Shown: piece after piece, positions 1 to 6,387 of the stretch
How the letters are laid out: every line of letters begins with the position of its first letter
How positions within the stretch are numbered: the first letter of the stretch is position 1
Assembly (NCBI GenBank): GCA_026710565.1
Contig: JAPOQV010000570.1
Location: forward strand, 1 to 7,937
Source: Spirochaetaceae bacterium
GTDB lineage: Bacteria > Spirochaetota > Spirochaetia > SZUA-6 > Bin103
Reading direction: 5' to 3'
DNA: 7,937 bases
Translations under genes and position numbers: made by a program
The notes under the pieces: generated by a model
The model's input: only the letters and a program-made list of their open reading frames with translations
Databases searched by the model: none
Told to the model about the DNA's origin: nothing

Positions 1-2
1 GG

Positions 3-953
3 GCGTTCGACCGGCAGCGGCGGCGCGGATCTATCTGCGGCACCGCGTCGCGTGCGCCGGCGGGCTCAGCGCCGGCGCACGCTGCGGCCCCCGGGGATCG
101 CGCGGCGCCGGACGGTCCTTTGGCCGATGCCACGCCCGCGACCTCGGTGCCTGCCGCTTCGCCGCCGCTGGTGCTCGACGCGGCAGGAAGGCAGAAACTG
201 GTGGAGGACGCAGCCGGCAAGAGCGCGCGGCAGGTCCGCCGGATGCTGGCGGATCTGGACCCGGAACTGGCGCCGCCGGCCGACCGGATGCGCCCGATCG
301 GCGACGGCCGCTACGAGCTGAAGGCGGTCATCGACGCCGACTGCCACCAGGGGCTGGAGCAGCTTCGCGGGTTGCTCTCGCACGTGGACCCGCGCATGAC
401 GATCGGGCAACTCGTCGGGCGCATCGTGCAGGAGGCGCTCGACCGCCACGACCCGAGCCGGCCGCCGCGCCGCGCGCGCACCGGCAGCCGGTCGGCGGAG
501 GCCGACTCCAAGCCCGCTTCGGCGTCGAAGGAGCAAGCCGCCCCGAAGCCCGGTCACGCTTCGACGGTCCCGGACGCGGCGACTCCCGCCGGCACCACTC
601 CGACAGCGGAGGAGCGGACGCCCCCACCGAGCCGGCAGGGAGCGACGCACCGCCGACCGGCTGCGCGGAGACCGACCGGCGCCGTTACTTCGACGGCGAA
701 GCCGTCCGCTACGGGCCGCGCGATTCCGGCGGCGGTGCGACGACAGGTCTGGCAGCGCGACGGCTGCTGCTGCAGCTACGTCGATCGGCAGACTGGACGC
801 CGCAGCAACTCACGACATATGATCGAGATAGACCACATCCTGCCGTATGCGATGGGCGGCAGCGCCGATCTTGAGAACCTCCGCTTGCTCTGTGGAGTCC
901 ATCACCGCCACCGGCATGCACCGCATGACTCAACGCGCATTCCTGAACGATGA
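3..953 (+). CDS. HNH endonuclease-like protein, 5'-partial
   Basis: The reading frame is open from base 3 to a TGA at 951-953, so the true start probably lies left of the window; the first in-frame candidate start inside it is a weak TTG at 120 with no clear ribosome site. The visible part begins with an Ala/Pro-rich linker, then a helical segment (about 190-465, including KSARQVRRML, GDGRYELKAVID and LLSHVDP) typical of bacterial HNH proteins of this type, a second low-complexity linker, and the C-terminal HNH domain (about 720-920). The core is Asp-His at 831-836, Asn at 876-878 and His-His at 900-905, with Cys at 891-893 and a Cys triplet near 768, so the metal-binding nuclease centre looks largely intact. 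One position where relatives usually carry a zinc-ligand Cys is Ser here (804-806). Predicted activity is metal-dependent DNA cleavage; the biological role of such stand-alone proteins is not established. It converges on the HAD gene. Confidence 0.75.
   Translation, partial: AFDRQRRRGSICGTASRAPAGSAPAHAAAPGDRAAPDGPLADATPATSVPAASPPLVLDAAGRQKLVEDAAGKSARQVRRMLADLDPELAPPADRMRPIGDGRYELKAVIDADCHQGLEQLRGLLSHVDPRMTIGQLVGRIVQEALDRHDPSRPPRRARTGSRSAEADSKPASASKEQAAPKPGHASTVPDAATPAGTTPTAEERTPPPSRQGATHRRPAARRPTGAVTSTAKPSATGRAIPAAVRRQVWQRDGCCCSYVDRQTGRRSNSRHMIEIDHILPYAMGGSADLENLRLLCGVHHRHRHAPHDSTRIPER
50..82. repeat. Perfect 13-bp inverted repeat within the HNH reading frame
   Basis: The left arm GCGTGCGCCGGCG (50-62) and the right arm CGCCGGCGCACGC (70-82) are exact reverse complements around a 7-base loop. 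The repeat falls in the Ala/Pro-rich linker of the HNH frame. It could be a chance product of GC-rich low-complexity coding sequence. It could also be a real hairpin in a non-coding stretch if the gene actually begins at the TTG at 120. No T-run follows, so it is not a classical terminator. Confidence 0.7.
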
Positions 954-965
954 GCCCTGCAGCCG

Positions 966-985
966 CACGGGTCACCCCTCCCGTG
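966..985. terminator. Possible weak hairpin between convergent genes
   Basis: CACGGG (966-971) and CCCGTG (980-985) form a 6-bp stem with an 8-base loop, in the 71-base gap between the stops of the HNH gene (953) and the HAD gene (1025). The position suits a terminator, but the stem is short and no U-tract follows on either side. Confidence 0.2.
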
Positions 986-1024
986 GTCTCACCCATCTCA
1001 CCCACACGAAACCCGGAAGCCCTT

Positions 1025-1666
1025 TCAGATTTCATTGAGGATGATATCCTTCAATTCAATCAGAGTCTTGATTCGATAGCTGGCCTGTGAAAAGTCTTGT
1101 GCTTTCGTAAAGTCGTTATAGACAATGACACAGTCAATACCGGCCGCCACGGCTGAGTGCAGACCTCTGGATGAATCCTCTACAACCAGTGTCTCTCTCT
1201 TGGTGGCTCCGAGGCGCTTCAAGCCGGTCACGTATGGTTCCGGGTGCGGCTTGGCGAGCTTGTAGTCTTCGCGAACAAGGACGAAATCCATGAATTGGAT
1301 AACCTTGCGCTTTTCGTGGATAATCTCAAAATCCACACGTCTCGCAGTCGTCACGATAGCCATGCGGACGTATCTTGACAGTTCAGCAAGAGTTTCAACG
1401 ACGCCTTCAATCTCGATGGCTTCCGTTCTAAGATATTCTTGATAATAGTCATTACGAACATCACGTTGCCTGCTGATGGTCTGTTCATCAATACCTGCCG
1501 CCCTGGCTTGGGCCCAAGTGCCCGATCCCTGGTTCATGTCGCGGAGGTATCGATCCTTGTCCAAAATCAAACCAATGTCCGCTAGGGCGCGTTCTCCAGC
1601 TTTGTAATACCAGAATTCGGTGTCCACCAGAACACCATCATGGTCGAAGAGTATGTACCTTTTCAC
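1025..1666 (-). CDS. HAD-family hydrolase (phosphatase / phosphoglucomutase-like)
   Basis: This encodes a 213-residue cytosolic haloacid dehalogenase-superfamily protein, expected to hydrolyse or transfer phosphate on a small metabolite. All four HAD motifs are visible: motif I FDHDGVLVDTE with nucleophile Asp8 and acid/base Asp10, motif II Thr106 in IVTTARR, motif III Lys139 in KLAKPHPEPY, and motif IV Glu163-Asp164 in VVEDSSRG. Residues about 18-90 form a helical cap, as in subfamily I (beta-phosphoglucomutase and phosphoglycolate phosphatase relatives), and the length fits that group. I chose the GTG at 1666-1664 because AAAGGA (1680-1675) lies 8 bases upstream and the protein then begins MKRYILFDHDG, the usual position for motif I. 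A start at 1768 would add 34 Arg-rich residues with no family match. The gene is much poorer in G+C than its surroundings, which suggests horizontal acquisition. The substrate cannot be predicted; no partner gene is adjacent on its strand. Confidence 0.88.
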   Translation of the reverse strand: MKRYILFDHDGVLVDTEFWYYKAGERALADIGLILDKDRYLRDMNQGSGTWAQARAAGIDEQTISRQRDVRNDYYQEYLRTEAIEIEGVVETLAELSRYVRMAIVTTARRVDFEIIHEKRKVIQFMDFVLVREDYKLAKPHPEPYVTGLKRLGATKRETLVVEDSSRGLHSAVAAGIDCVIVYNDFTKAQDFSQASYRIKTLIELKDIILNEI

Positions 1667-1752
1667 TCTCTTGATCCTTTCCGGCAGCCGCGTGGAATGC
1701 CGCCGCCTGCATGCGACCCGCTCCGCAACGAAGCGCTGAAGTTCGCGTCGCT

Positions 1753-1770
1753 CCGTGGTCGGCACCACGG
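1753..1770. repeat. 7-bp perfect inverted repeat upstream of the HAD gene
   Basis: CCGTGGT (1753-1759) and ACCACGG (1764-1770) are separated by four bases (CGGC). The hairpin lies between the end of the ATPase remnant (1776) and the HAD start (1666). It could be the old terminator of the remnant or an operator for the HAD gene. No T-run is present, so neither role can be assigned. Confidence 0.4.
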
Positions 1771-1775
1771 CACGA

Positions 1776-1990
1776 TCAGGCGACGCCGGTCAGGTCCAGC
1801 TCCTCGGCCAGATGGTAGCTCACCAACTGGCCAGGGTCTTGCGCCGGGCGCGCTGGCGCGGGTCGGGCTTGGGCACCGCCGACAGAAGCTCCAGGATCTG
1901 CGCCTGCGTGGTCACGTCCAGCGCGGTGGTCGGCTCGTCGGCGATGAGGAGCTGCGGGTCGCACGACAGGGCCATGGCGATGACCGCCCG
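1776..1990 (-). pseudogene. Decayed oligopeptide-type ABC transporter ATPase remnant (apparent DppD/OppF chimera)
   Basis: Read on the minus strand, recognisable ABC ATPase sequence begins near 1987 with [12 protein letters not shown], just after where the signature motif should be, and runs through an intact Walker B and D-loop ([13 protein letters not shown]) to AQILELL. It then jumps directly into [16 protein letters not shown] (from about 1888), normally found near the C-terminus of OppF-type ATPases, so the switch-histidine region and the sequence after it are missing. A further frame change near 1838 leads into [16 protein letters not shown] and a stop at 1776-1778, which resembles the terminal tail of such proteins. 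Walker A and Q-loop are absent upstream. The fragment cannot encode a working ATPase. IAMALS and [10 protein letters not shown] are DppD/OppD-like, whereas the SAVPxPDP part is OppF-like, so I infer a deletion across an adjacent D-F gene pair. About 80 of 99 bases at 1886-1984 match 6907-7005 in inverted orientation, over the most conserved motif block. Confidence 0.75.
1806..1832. repeat. 11-bp inverted repeat with one mismatch at a remnant junction
   Basis: GGCCAGATGGT (1806-1816) and ACCAACTGGCC (1822-1832) pair at 10 of 11 positions around a 5-base loop. The repeat sits in the tail of the ATPase remnant, next to the point near 1838 where the homology changes frame. It may have promoted the deletion, or be chance in GC-rich DNA. 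Confidence 0.5.
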
Positions 1991-2017
1991 TCCTTGACCG
2001 CTCTCAAGGCGGGCGGT
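1983..2017. repeat. Long imperfect inverted repeat at the 5' edge of the ATPase remnant
   Basis: ACCGCCCG, a one-base bulge and CCTTGA (1983-1997) pair perfectly with TCAAGG plus CGGGCGGT (2004-2017) around a 6-base loop, giving 14 base pairs with a single bulge. This is where recognisable ATPase homology ends. No T-run flanks it. Possible origins are a deletion-associated hairpin, a mobile-element end, or a terminator that has lost its tract. Confidence 0.6.
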
Positions 2018-2184
2018 ACGCTCTTGAGCCACACCATCGAGGAGCAGCACACTACCGGCAACTCCCTTCCCACTCTCTCGCGTCGGCGGTGTACTGGCCT
2101 CATCAGCACTCAGGAGGCATCCCAGGTAGCGTTAGGAACAGATCGGCATTCCGTCGGACAACCGAAATACATCGTAAGCACCGA

Positions 2185-2208
2185 GTGACACTTGCAGCAT
2201 GGTGTCAC
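2185..2208. promoter_or_regulatory. Operator-like dyad upstream of the importer operon
   Basis: GTGACAC (2185-2191) and GTGTCAC (2202-2208) are exact inverted 7-base arms separated by 10 bases, ending 24 bases before the ATG of the binding-protein gene. The spacing of arms is compatible with a dimeric repressor site overlapping the transcript start or leader, or with a 5'-leader hairpin. I do not see a convincing -35/-10 pair near it and do not recognise the motif as a known regulator site. Confidence 0.4.
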
Positions 2209-2232
2209 CGTCAAGAAACCAGAGGGAGCAGA

Positions 2233-4119
2233 ATGAAGCGAACACACGCTCGTAAATTAGCGCTGGCGCTGGCCATCATGGTGGCGGCGCTGCCGGCCTG
2301 GGCACAGCAGTACAACGAAGCGCCCATGCTTGCCGAGATGGTCGCCGCCGGCGACTTGCCACCGGTCGAAGAACGGCTGCCGGCGAACCCGTTCGTCCGC
2401 CAGGTCCAATCCGAGATCGGCACCTACGGCGGCACCCTGAACAAGTGGGACACCAACCTGCGGAACGCCTTCTTTACCCTGTATGGCTACGTGTTCAACA
2501 CGGAGATGGGCGGCTACGGCTTCGACACGCCGTTCGACATCAACGCGTACCTCGAGAACGGCATGTTCTTCACCGGACACGAGCCGTACCACTTCGAGCG
2601 CTACGAGTACAACGACGACTACACCGAGGTCACCTGCTGGCTGCGCGAAGGACTGAAATGGTCCGACGGCCATCCGTTCACGGTGGACGACATCGTCTGG
2701 AGCTGGAACGAGATCTCCACCAATCCCAACGTCTGGAATCCTCCCGGGCATTGGGCCACGATCCACGGCGGCGCCAACATGACGGCCGAGAAGGTCGGCG
2801 AGAACGCGGTCAAGTACACCAGCAACTCTCCCAACCCGCGCATGCACACGCTCGTCACGATCTACGAGATGGTGCACGCCAGGCACTACTTCGAGCAGTT
2901 CCACCCCGACCACAACGCCGACGCGACGTGGGAGGACCTGATCGACCGACTGCTGCTCGGCGGCAACTCGGGCGGAACCCATACCACCGGCTTCATCAAG
3001 TATCCCGACGAGCTTCCCCAGCTCGGAGCGTGGGTCTACACCAGCACCGATGAGGTCGACGGCATCCTCGCCACCCGCAACCCCTACTACCCCGTAGTCG
3101 ATCCCGCGGGCAACCAGCTTCCCTACATCGACCACATCCGCATCCGGCTCTTCTCCAACGTGGAAGCCGGCGTGCTCAGCACGTTCCGCGGCGAGGTCGA
3201 CGTCCAGTCCACGCACTACACCGACCTCTCAGGCTACACGGTCCTCAAGGAGAACGAGGAGCGGGGCGACTACAAGGTGAGCATCTGGAAGGGCGGAGCG
3301 GCGCAGGGCTACTACCTGCTGAACATCGAGCCCGAGGGAGATCCGCAGCTCGCGAAGTACGTACGGGAGGTTGACTTCCGGCGGGCGATGTCCCTGGCGA
3401 TCAACCGCGACGAAGTGAACGACACCCTGTACTTCGGGCTCGCCGAGCCGTCCGCAACCACCCTGAGCTCCGAGTCGTTCTTCCACGATCCCGCGATGGA
3501 GATGTGGGGCGGCTATGAGCCCGACCGCGCACGCGAGCTGCTGGCAGGACTGGGACTGAAGGACACCGACGGCGACGGGTTCGTCGAGTATCCGGAGGGC
3601 GGCAAGGTCACCATCATCCTCAACAACGCCAGCAACCTGCGGCCCAACCTGCCGCTGGGAGAGATGGCCGTGAAGTACTGGCAGGACATCGGGCTCGACG
3701 TGAGGATGGAGGTCGTCCAGGCCTCCGTCATCTTCGAGAACCGGACGTCCGGCGACGTGCAGATGTACTCGAACTGGGGTCCCTCCATGCAGGTCTTCCT
3801 GCCGTACGTGTTCCTGGGCAACGCCTTCAACCCGGAGACGCACCTGGGCAGCCGGCTGGACGATCCGCCGCCCGAGTACCTGAAGGCCTGGGAGATGGAG
3901 CAGGAGTTCGTGGGTCAACAGGATCCCGAAAGCTACACGCAGAAGCTCAAGGAGTTCCTGACGTACGTCGCCACCGACGTCACCCCGGAAATCGCCGTCA
4001 CGTCGGGCTTTCCCGTGCCGTTCGTCGTCCACAACAGGATGGGGAACGTGCCGTCGACCGGGGTCAATCTCAAGGGCGAGTCGTCAGCTCATCCGGAGCA
4101 GTTCTACATCAAGTCCTGA
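2233..4119 (+). CDS. ABC importer periplasmic solute-binding protein, family 5 (peptide/nickel/oligosaccharide type)
   Basis: This encodes 628 residues, the ligand-capture subunit of the importer that follows. The N-terminus MKRTHARK plus a hydrophobic stretch to about residue 20 is a Sec signal peptide with likely cleavage after Ala24 (AWA|QQ). No lipobox Cys is present, so the mature protein should be free in the periplasm. Family 5 hallmarks are LREGLKWSDGHPFTVDDIVWS (137-157), the segment DFRRAMSLAINRDEV (381-395) and the C-lobe loop DTDGDGFVEYPE (444-455). That loop matches the EF-hand consensus (Asp at 1, 3 and 5, Gly at 6, Glu at 12). The start at ATG 2233 is supported by GAGGGAG just upstream and by the signal peptide; the longer open frame from 2089 only adds residues without family character. 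It is about 90 residues longer than E. coli DppA, as in a subgroup that includes proposed oligosaccharide binders. First gene of the operon. The ligand is unknown. Confidence 0.92.
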   Translation: MKRTHARKLALALAIMVAALPAWAQQYNEAPMLAEMVAAGDLPPVEERLPANPFVRQVQSEIGTYGGTLNKWDTNLRNAFFTLYGYVFNTEMGGYGFDTPFDINAYLENGMFFTGHEPYHFERYEYNDDYTEVTCWLREGLKWSDGHPFTVDDIVWSWNEISTNPNVWNPPGHWATIHGGANMTAEKVGENAVKYTSNSPNPRMHTLVTIYEMVHARHYFEQFHPDHNADATWEDLIDRLLLGGNSGGTHTTGFIKYPDELPQLGAWVYTSTDEVDGILATRNPYYPVVDPAGNQLPYIDHIRIRLFSNVEAGVLSTFRGEVDVQSTHYTDLSGYTVLKENEERGDYKVSIWKGGAAQGYYLLNIEPEGDPQLAKYVREVDFRRAMSLAINRDEVNDTLYFGLAEPSATTLSSESFFHDPAMEMWGGYEPDRARELLAGLGLKDTDGDGFVEYPEGGKVTIILNNASNLRPNLPLGEMAVKYWQDIGLDVRMEVVQASVIFENRTSGDVQMYSNWGPSMQVFLPYVFLGNAFNPETHLGSRLDDPPPEYLKAWEMEQEFVGQQDPESYTQKLKEFLTYVATDVTPEIAVTSGFPVPFVVHNRMGNVPSTGVNLKGESSAHPEQFYIKS

Positions 4120-4150
4120 CGTTATCTACCGGCGTCGCCCGCACGTCATC

Positions 4151-4184
4151 GCTTGGGGAGAGACCGGCGCGTCTCTCCCCAAGC
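4151..4184 (+). promoter_or_regulatory. Perfect 14-bp hairpin between binding-protein and permease genes
   Basis: GCTTGGGGAGAGAC (4151-4164) and GTCTCTCCCCAAGC (4171-4184) are exact reverse complements with a 6-base loop (CGGCGC), in the 87-base gap between the binding-protein stop and the permease start. No T-run follows, so it is unlikely to be a full intrinsic terminator. In maltose-type importer operons, hairpins at this position stabilise the upstream mRNA and lower downstream expression, so the binding protein is made in excess over the membrane subunits. That role is inferred here from position and strength. Confidence 0.7.
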
Positions 4185-4206
4185 TCCAGCCGGGTCACTC
4201 TCTGAC

Positions 4207-5196
4207 ATGACCGTCTTCCTCATCCGCCGGCTGTTCACGATGGTCATCTCCTTCCTGCTGATGTCGCTGGTGATCTTCATCATCATTCAGCTCGCTCCCG
4301 GCGACTTCATCACCCATCTCATGGCGCAGATGTCCGGGGGCGGGATGAGGGACGAGTACGCACGGGAGTTCGCCGAGAACTTCAGGCGGCTGCACGGTCT
4401 GGACCAGCCGAAGTGGATTCAGTACTTCATATGGATTCGGAACTTCCTCACCGGCGACATGGGCCACTCGCTCCTCCACGGACGGCCGGTCGCGACGCTG
4501 CTCGGCGATCGCCTGGCCCTCAGCTTCGGAATCTCGTTCGGCAGCCTGGTGTTCACCTGGCTGATCGGCATTCCCATCGGGATCTACGGAGCGACGCACA
4601 AGAACACGATCGGCGACCATGCGACGACCTTCGTCGGCTTCCTGGGCCTGTCGATTCCGAACTTCTTCCTCGCTCTGGTGCTGATGATCTTCGCCGTGTT
4701 CGCTCTCAATTGGCCCGTCGGCGTGCTCTTCTCGAGAGCGTACGAGGACGCGCCATGGAGTTTCATGAAGGCTCTCGACCTGGCGAAGAACCTGTGGATC
4801 CCCATCGTCGTCATCGGCACGGCCGGAACGGCGGCCACCATCCGCGTCATGCGAGGCAACCTCCTCGACATGCTCGGCCAACCCTTCGTCACCACTGCCA
4901 GATCGAAGGGACTGAAGGAGCGGATCGTCGTCCGCCGCCATGCGGTAAGGATCGCGTTCAACCCGTTCGTCAGCGGCCTGGGCATGTCGTTGCCGACGCT
5001 GCTTTCGGGCGAAACCATCACCTCCATCGTGCTCAACCTGCCGACCGCGGGGCCGCTCCTGTTCGAGGCGCTGCTCGCGGAGGACATCTACCTGTCCGCG
5101 AGCATCCTCCAGTTCTACGCCATCTTCCTGCTCCTCGGAAACCTGATGGCCGACATCGCCTTGACGTGGCTGGATCCTCGCATCCGGCTGGAGTGA
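4207..5196 (+). CDS. ABC importer permease, DppB/OppB-like
   Basis: This 329-residue inner-membrane subunit forms half of the translocation channel. It has the standard DppB layout: an N-terminal helix (about 5-28, following TVFLIRRLF), a periplasmic region with the conserved QLAPGD, then five more hydrophobic segments starting with LALSFGISFGSLVFTW. The cytoplasmic EAA coupling loop is seen at about 229-250 (TTARSKGLKERIVVRRHAVR), where the ATPases dock. The C-terminus ends in the usual ALTWLDPRIRLE. I chose the ATG at 4207 because MTVFLIRRLF is the normal N-terminus of the family. An upstream TTG at 4153 lies inside the hairpin and adds an unlikely 18 residues. The ribosome site is weak, which may fit lower expression than the binding protein. 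The length is normal. The next gene starts 33 bases after its stop. Confidence 0.92.
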   Translation: MTVFLIRRLFTMVISFLLMSLVIFIIIQLAPGDFITHLMAQMSGGGMRDEYAREFAENFRRLHGLDQPKWIQYFIWIRNFLTGDMGHSLLHGRPVATLLGDRLALSFGISFGSLVFTWLIGIPIGIYGATHKNTIGDHATTFVGFLGLSIPNFFLALVLMIFAVFALNWPVGVLFSRAYEDAPWSFMKALDLAKNLWIPIVVIGTAGTAATIRVMRGNLLDMLGQPFVTTARSKGLKERIVVRRHAVRIAFNPFVSGLGMSLPTLLSGETITSIVLNLPTAGPLLFEALLAEDIYLSASILQFYAIFLLLGNLMADIALTWLDPRIRLE

Positions 5197-5229
5197 GCGG
5201 CGGCCGCAGCCCGGATTGATGCAGAACCC

Positions 5230-6369
5230 ATGAGCCAGGAAGCAGGAGCGAATCAGAGTCCGGCCCCGCAGCCCGCAGTCGACCTCGACGCCGGGCTCGC
5301 AACCGGGTTCTGGCTGCCCATCTGGCGCCGCTTTCGCAAGAACCGCCTGGGCGTGGTCAGCGGCATCATCCTGATCGTCCTCTACACGGTGGCCGTTTTC
5401 GCGCCGTTCTTCAGCCCGTATCCGTTCGACGAGTTCCACGGCAAGATCAAGTACGCTCCGCCGCAGCGCATCCGGGTGTTCGACGAAGAGGGCCGGCTGA
5501 CCGCCCCGTTTACCTACGCGTACCAGCGGCAGATGGACCCGGAGACCCTGGCGCTCAACTATCGGGAGGACCGGTCGACCAGGTATCGCATACGCTTCTT
5601 CGTTCGCGGCGAGCCGTACCGGGTCCTGTTCGTGATCCCCGCCAGGCTGCGGTTCATCGGCATCGAGGAGGGGGGTACCGTCTTCCTCCTGGGTACCGAC
5701 GTGCTCGGCAGGGACCTGCTGTCGCGCATGCTCAAGGCAGCTCAGGTCAGCCTCTCGGTGCCGCTGGTCGGCACGCTCATCACCGTGGTGCTGGGGCTGA
5801 TTCTCGGCGTCGCGTCGGGCTACTTCGGCGGCGTGATCGACGACGTCATCCAGCGCTTCATCGAGCTGCTGCTGTCGTTCCCTCACATCCCGCTGTGGCT
5901 GGCGCTGTCGGCCGCGATTCCCCCGACGTGGCCGTCCAACTACGTCTATCTCACCATCGTGGCGATCCTCTCCTTCATCGGCTGGGGAGGGCTGGCCAGG
6001 GTCGTACGGGGAAAGGTCCTGGCGTACCGCGGGGAGGAATACGTCCTCGCCGCCCGCGCGGCGGGCGCCCGCAACTGGCGCATCATCACCAGGCACCTGG
6101 TGCCCGGCTGTCTCAGCCACACGATCGTCATCGCCACGCTGTCGATACCGGGCATCATTCTCGGCGAGAGCGCCCTGAGCTATCTGGGCGTAGGGGTGAC
6201 GCCCCCCATGACGAGCTGGGGCGTATTGATCAAGGACGCGACGAGCATTCACGCCATCGTGCGGCACGTCTGGCTGACGATTCCGGGATTGATGATCACC
6301 ATCACCGTGCTCTGCTTCAACTTCCTCGGGGATGCGGTCCGCGATGCCGTGGATCCGTTCGCCACGTAG
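5230..6369 (+). CDS. ABC importer permease, DppC/OppC-like with large insert
   Basis: This 379-residue inner-membrane subunit forms the second half of the channel. After a cytoplasmic N-terminus (1-37) comes the first helix (about 41-60, LGVVSGIILIVLYTVAVFAP). The diagnostic GTDVLGRDLLSR appears only at 155-166, so about 95 residues separate the two, against roughly 25-30 in E. coli DppC. The insert is rich in charged and aromatic residues and should lie on the periplasmic side. The remaining helices, the EAA coupling loop (about 270-292, EYVLAARAAGARNWRII) and the C-terminal FLGDAVRDAVDPF are typical. Insert-bearing relatives form a recurring subgroup of opp-type permeases, often beside long binding proteins, so this is probably a lineage trait rather than an error. 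The ATG at 5230 has little upstream Shine-Dalgarno sequence. The next gene follows 18 bases after the stop. Confidence 0.92.
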   Translation: MSQEAGANQSPAPQPAVDLDAGLATGFWLPIWRRFRKNRLGVVSGIILIVLYTVAVFAPFFSPYPFDEFHGKIKYAPPQRIRVFDEEGRLTAPFTYAYQRQMDPETLALNYREDRSTRYRIRFFVRGEPYRVLFVIPARLRFIGIEEGGTVFLLGTDVLGRDLLSRMLKAAQVSLSVPLVGTLITVVLGLILGVASGYFGGVIDDVIQRFIELLLSFPHIPLWLALSAAIPPTWPSNYVYLTIVAILSFIGWGGLARVVRGKVLAYRGEEYVLAARAAGARNWRIITRHLVPGCLSHTIVIATLSIPGIILGESALSYLGVGVTPPMTSWGVLIKDATSIHAIVRHVWLTIPGLMITITVLCFNFLGDAVRDAVDPFAT

Positions 6370-6387
6370 CCGCGGGGAGCAGGACGC

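Noticed and set aside
66..650. Minus-strand open frame opposite the HNH gene.
   Set aside because: Arg-rich low-complexity translation with no motif, whereas the plus-strand frame carries a recognisable HNH domain.
1667..1775. N-terminal extension of the HAD protein from a start at 1768.
   Set aside because: The extra 34 residues are Arg-rich and lie in GC-rich DNA unlike the gene. A good ribosome site precedes the GTG at 1666, which places motif I at the normal position.
2112..2117. AGGAGG resembling a strong ribosome-binding site.
   Set aside because: No plausible start codon opening a reasonable frame follows at the right distance.
2130..2136. GTTAGGA, considered as an integron attC core site that might explain the acquired HAD gene.
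   Set aside because: The last base does not fit the core consensus and no paired RYYYAAC site with attC-like structure was found around the HAD gene.
1640..2188. Plus-strand frame of 182 residues covering the non-coding stretch.
   Set aside because: It overlaps the HAD start and the ATPase remnant in antisense, shows no family character, and its composition changes along its length.
2257..4032. Two long minus-strand open frames opposite the binding-protein gene (2257-3216 and 3229-4032).
   Set aside because: They are Val/Gly/Asp/Arg-rich shadows of the real gene with no family motifs or ribosome sites.
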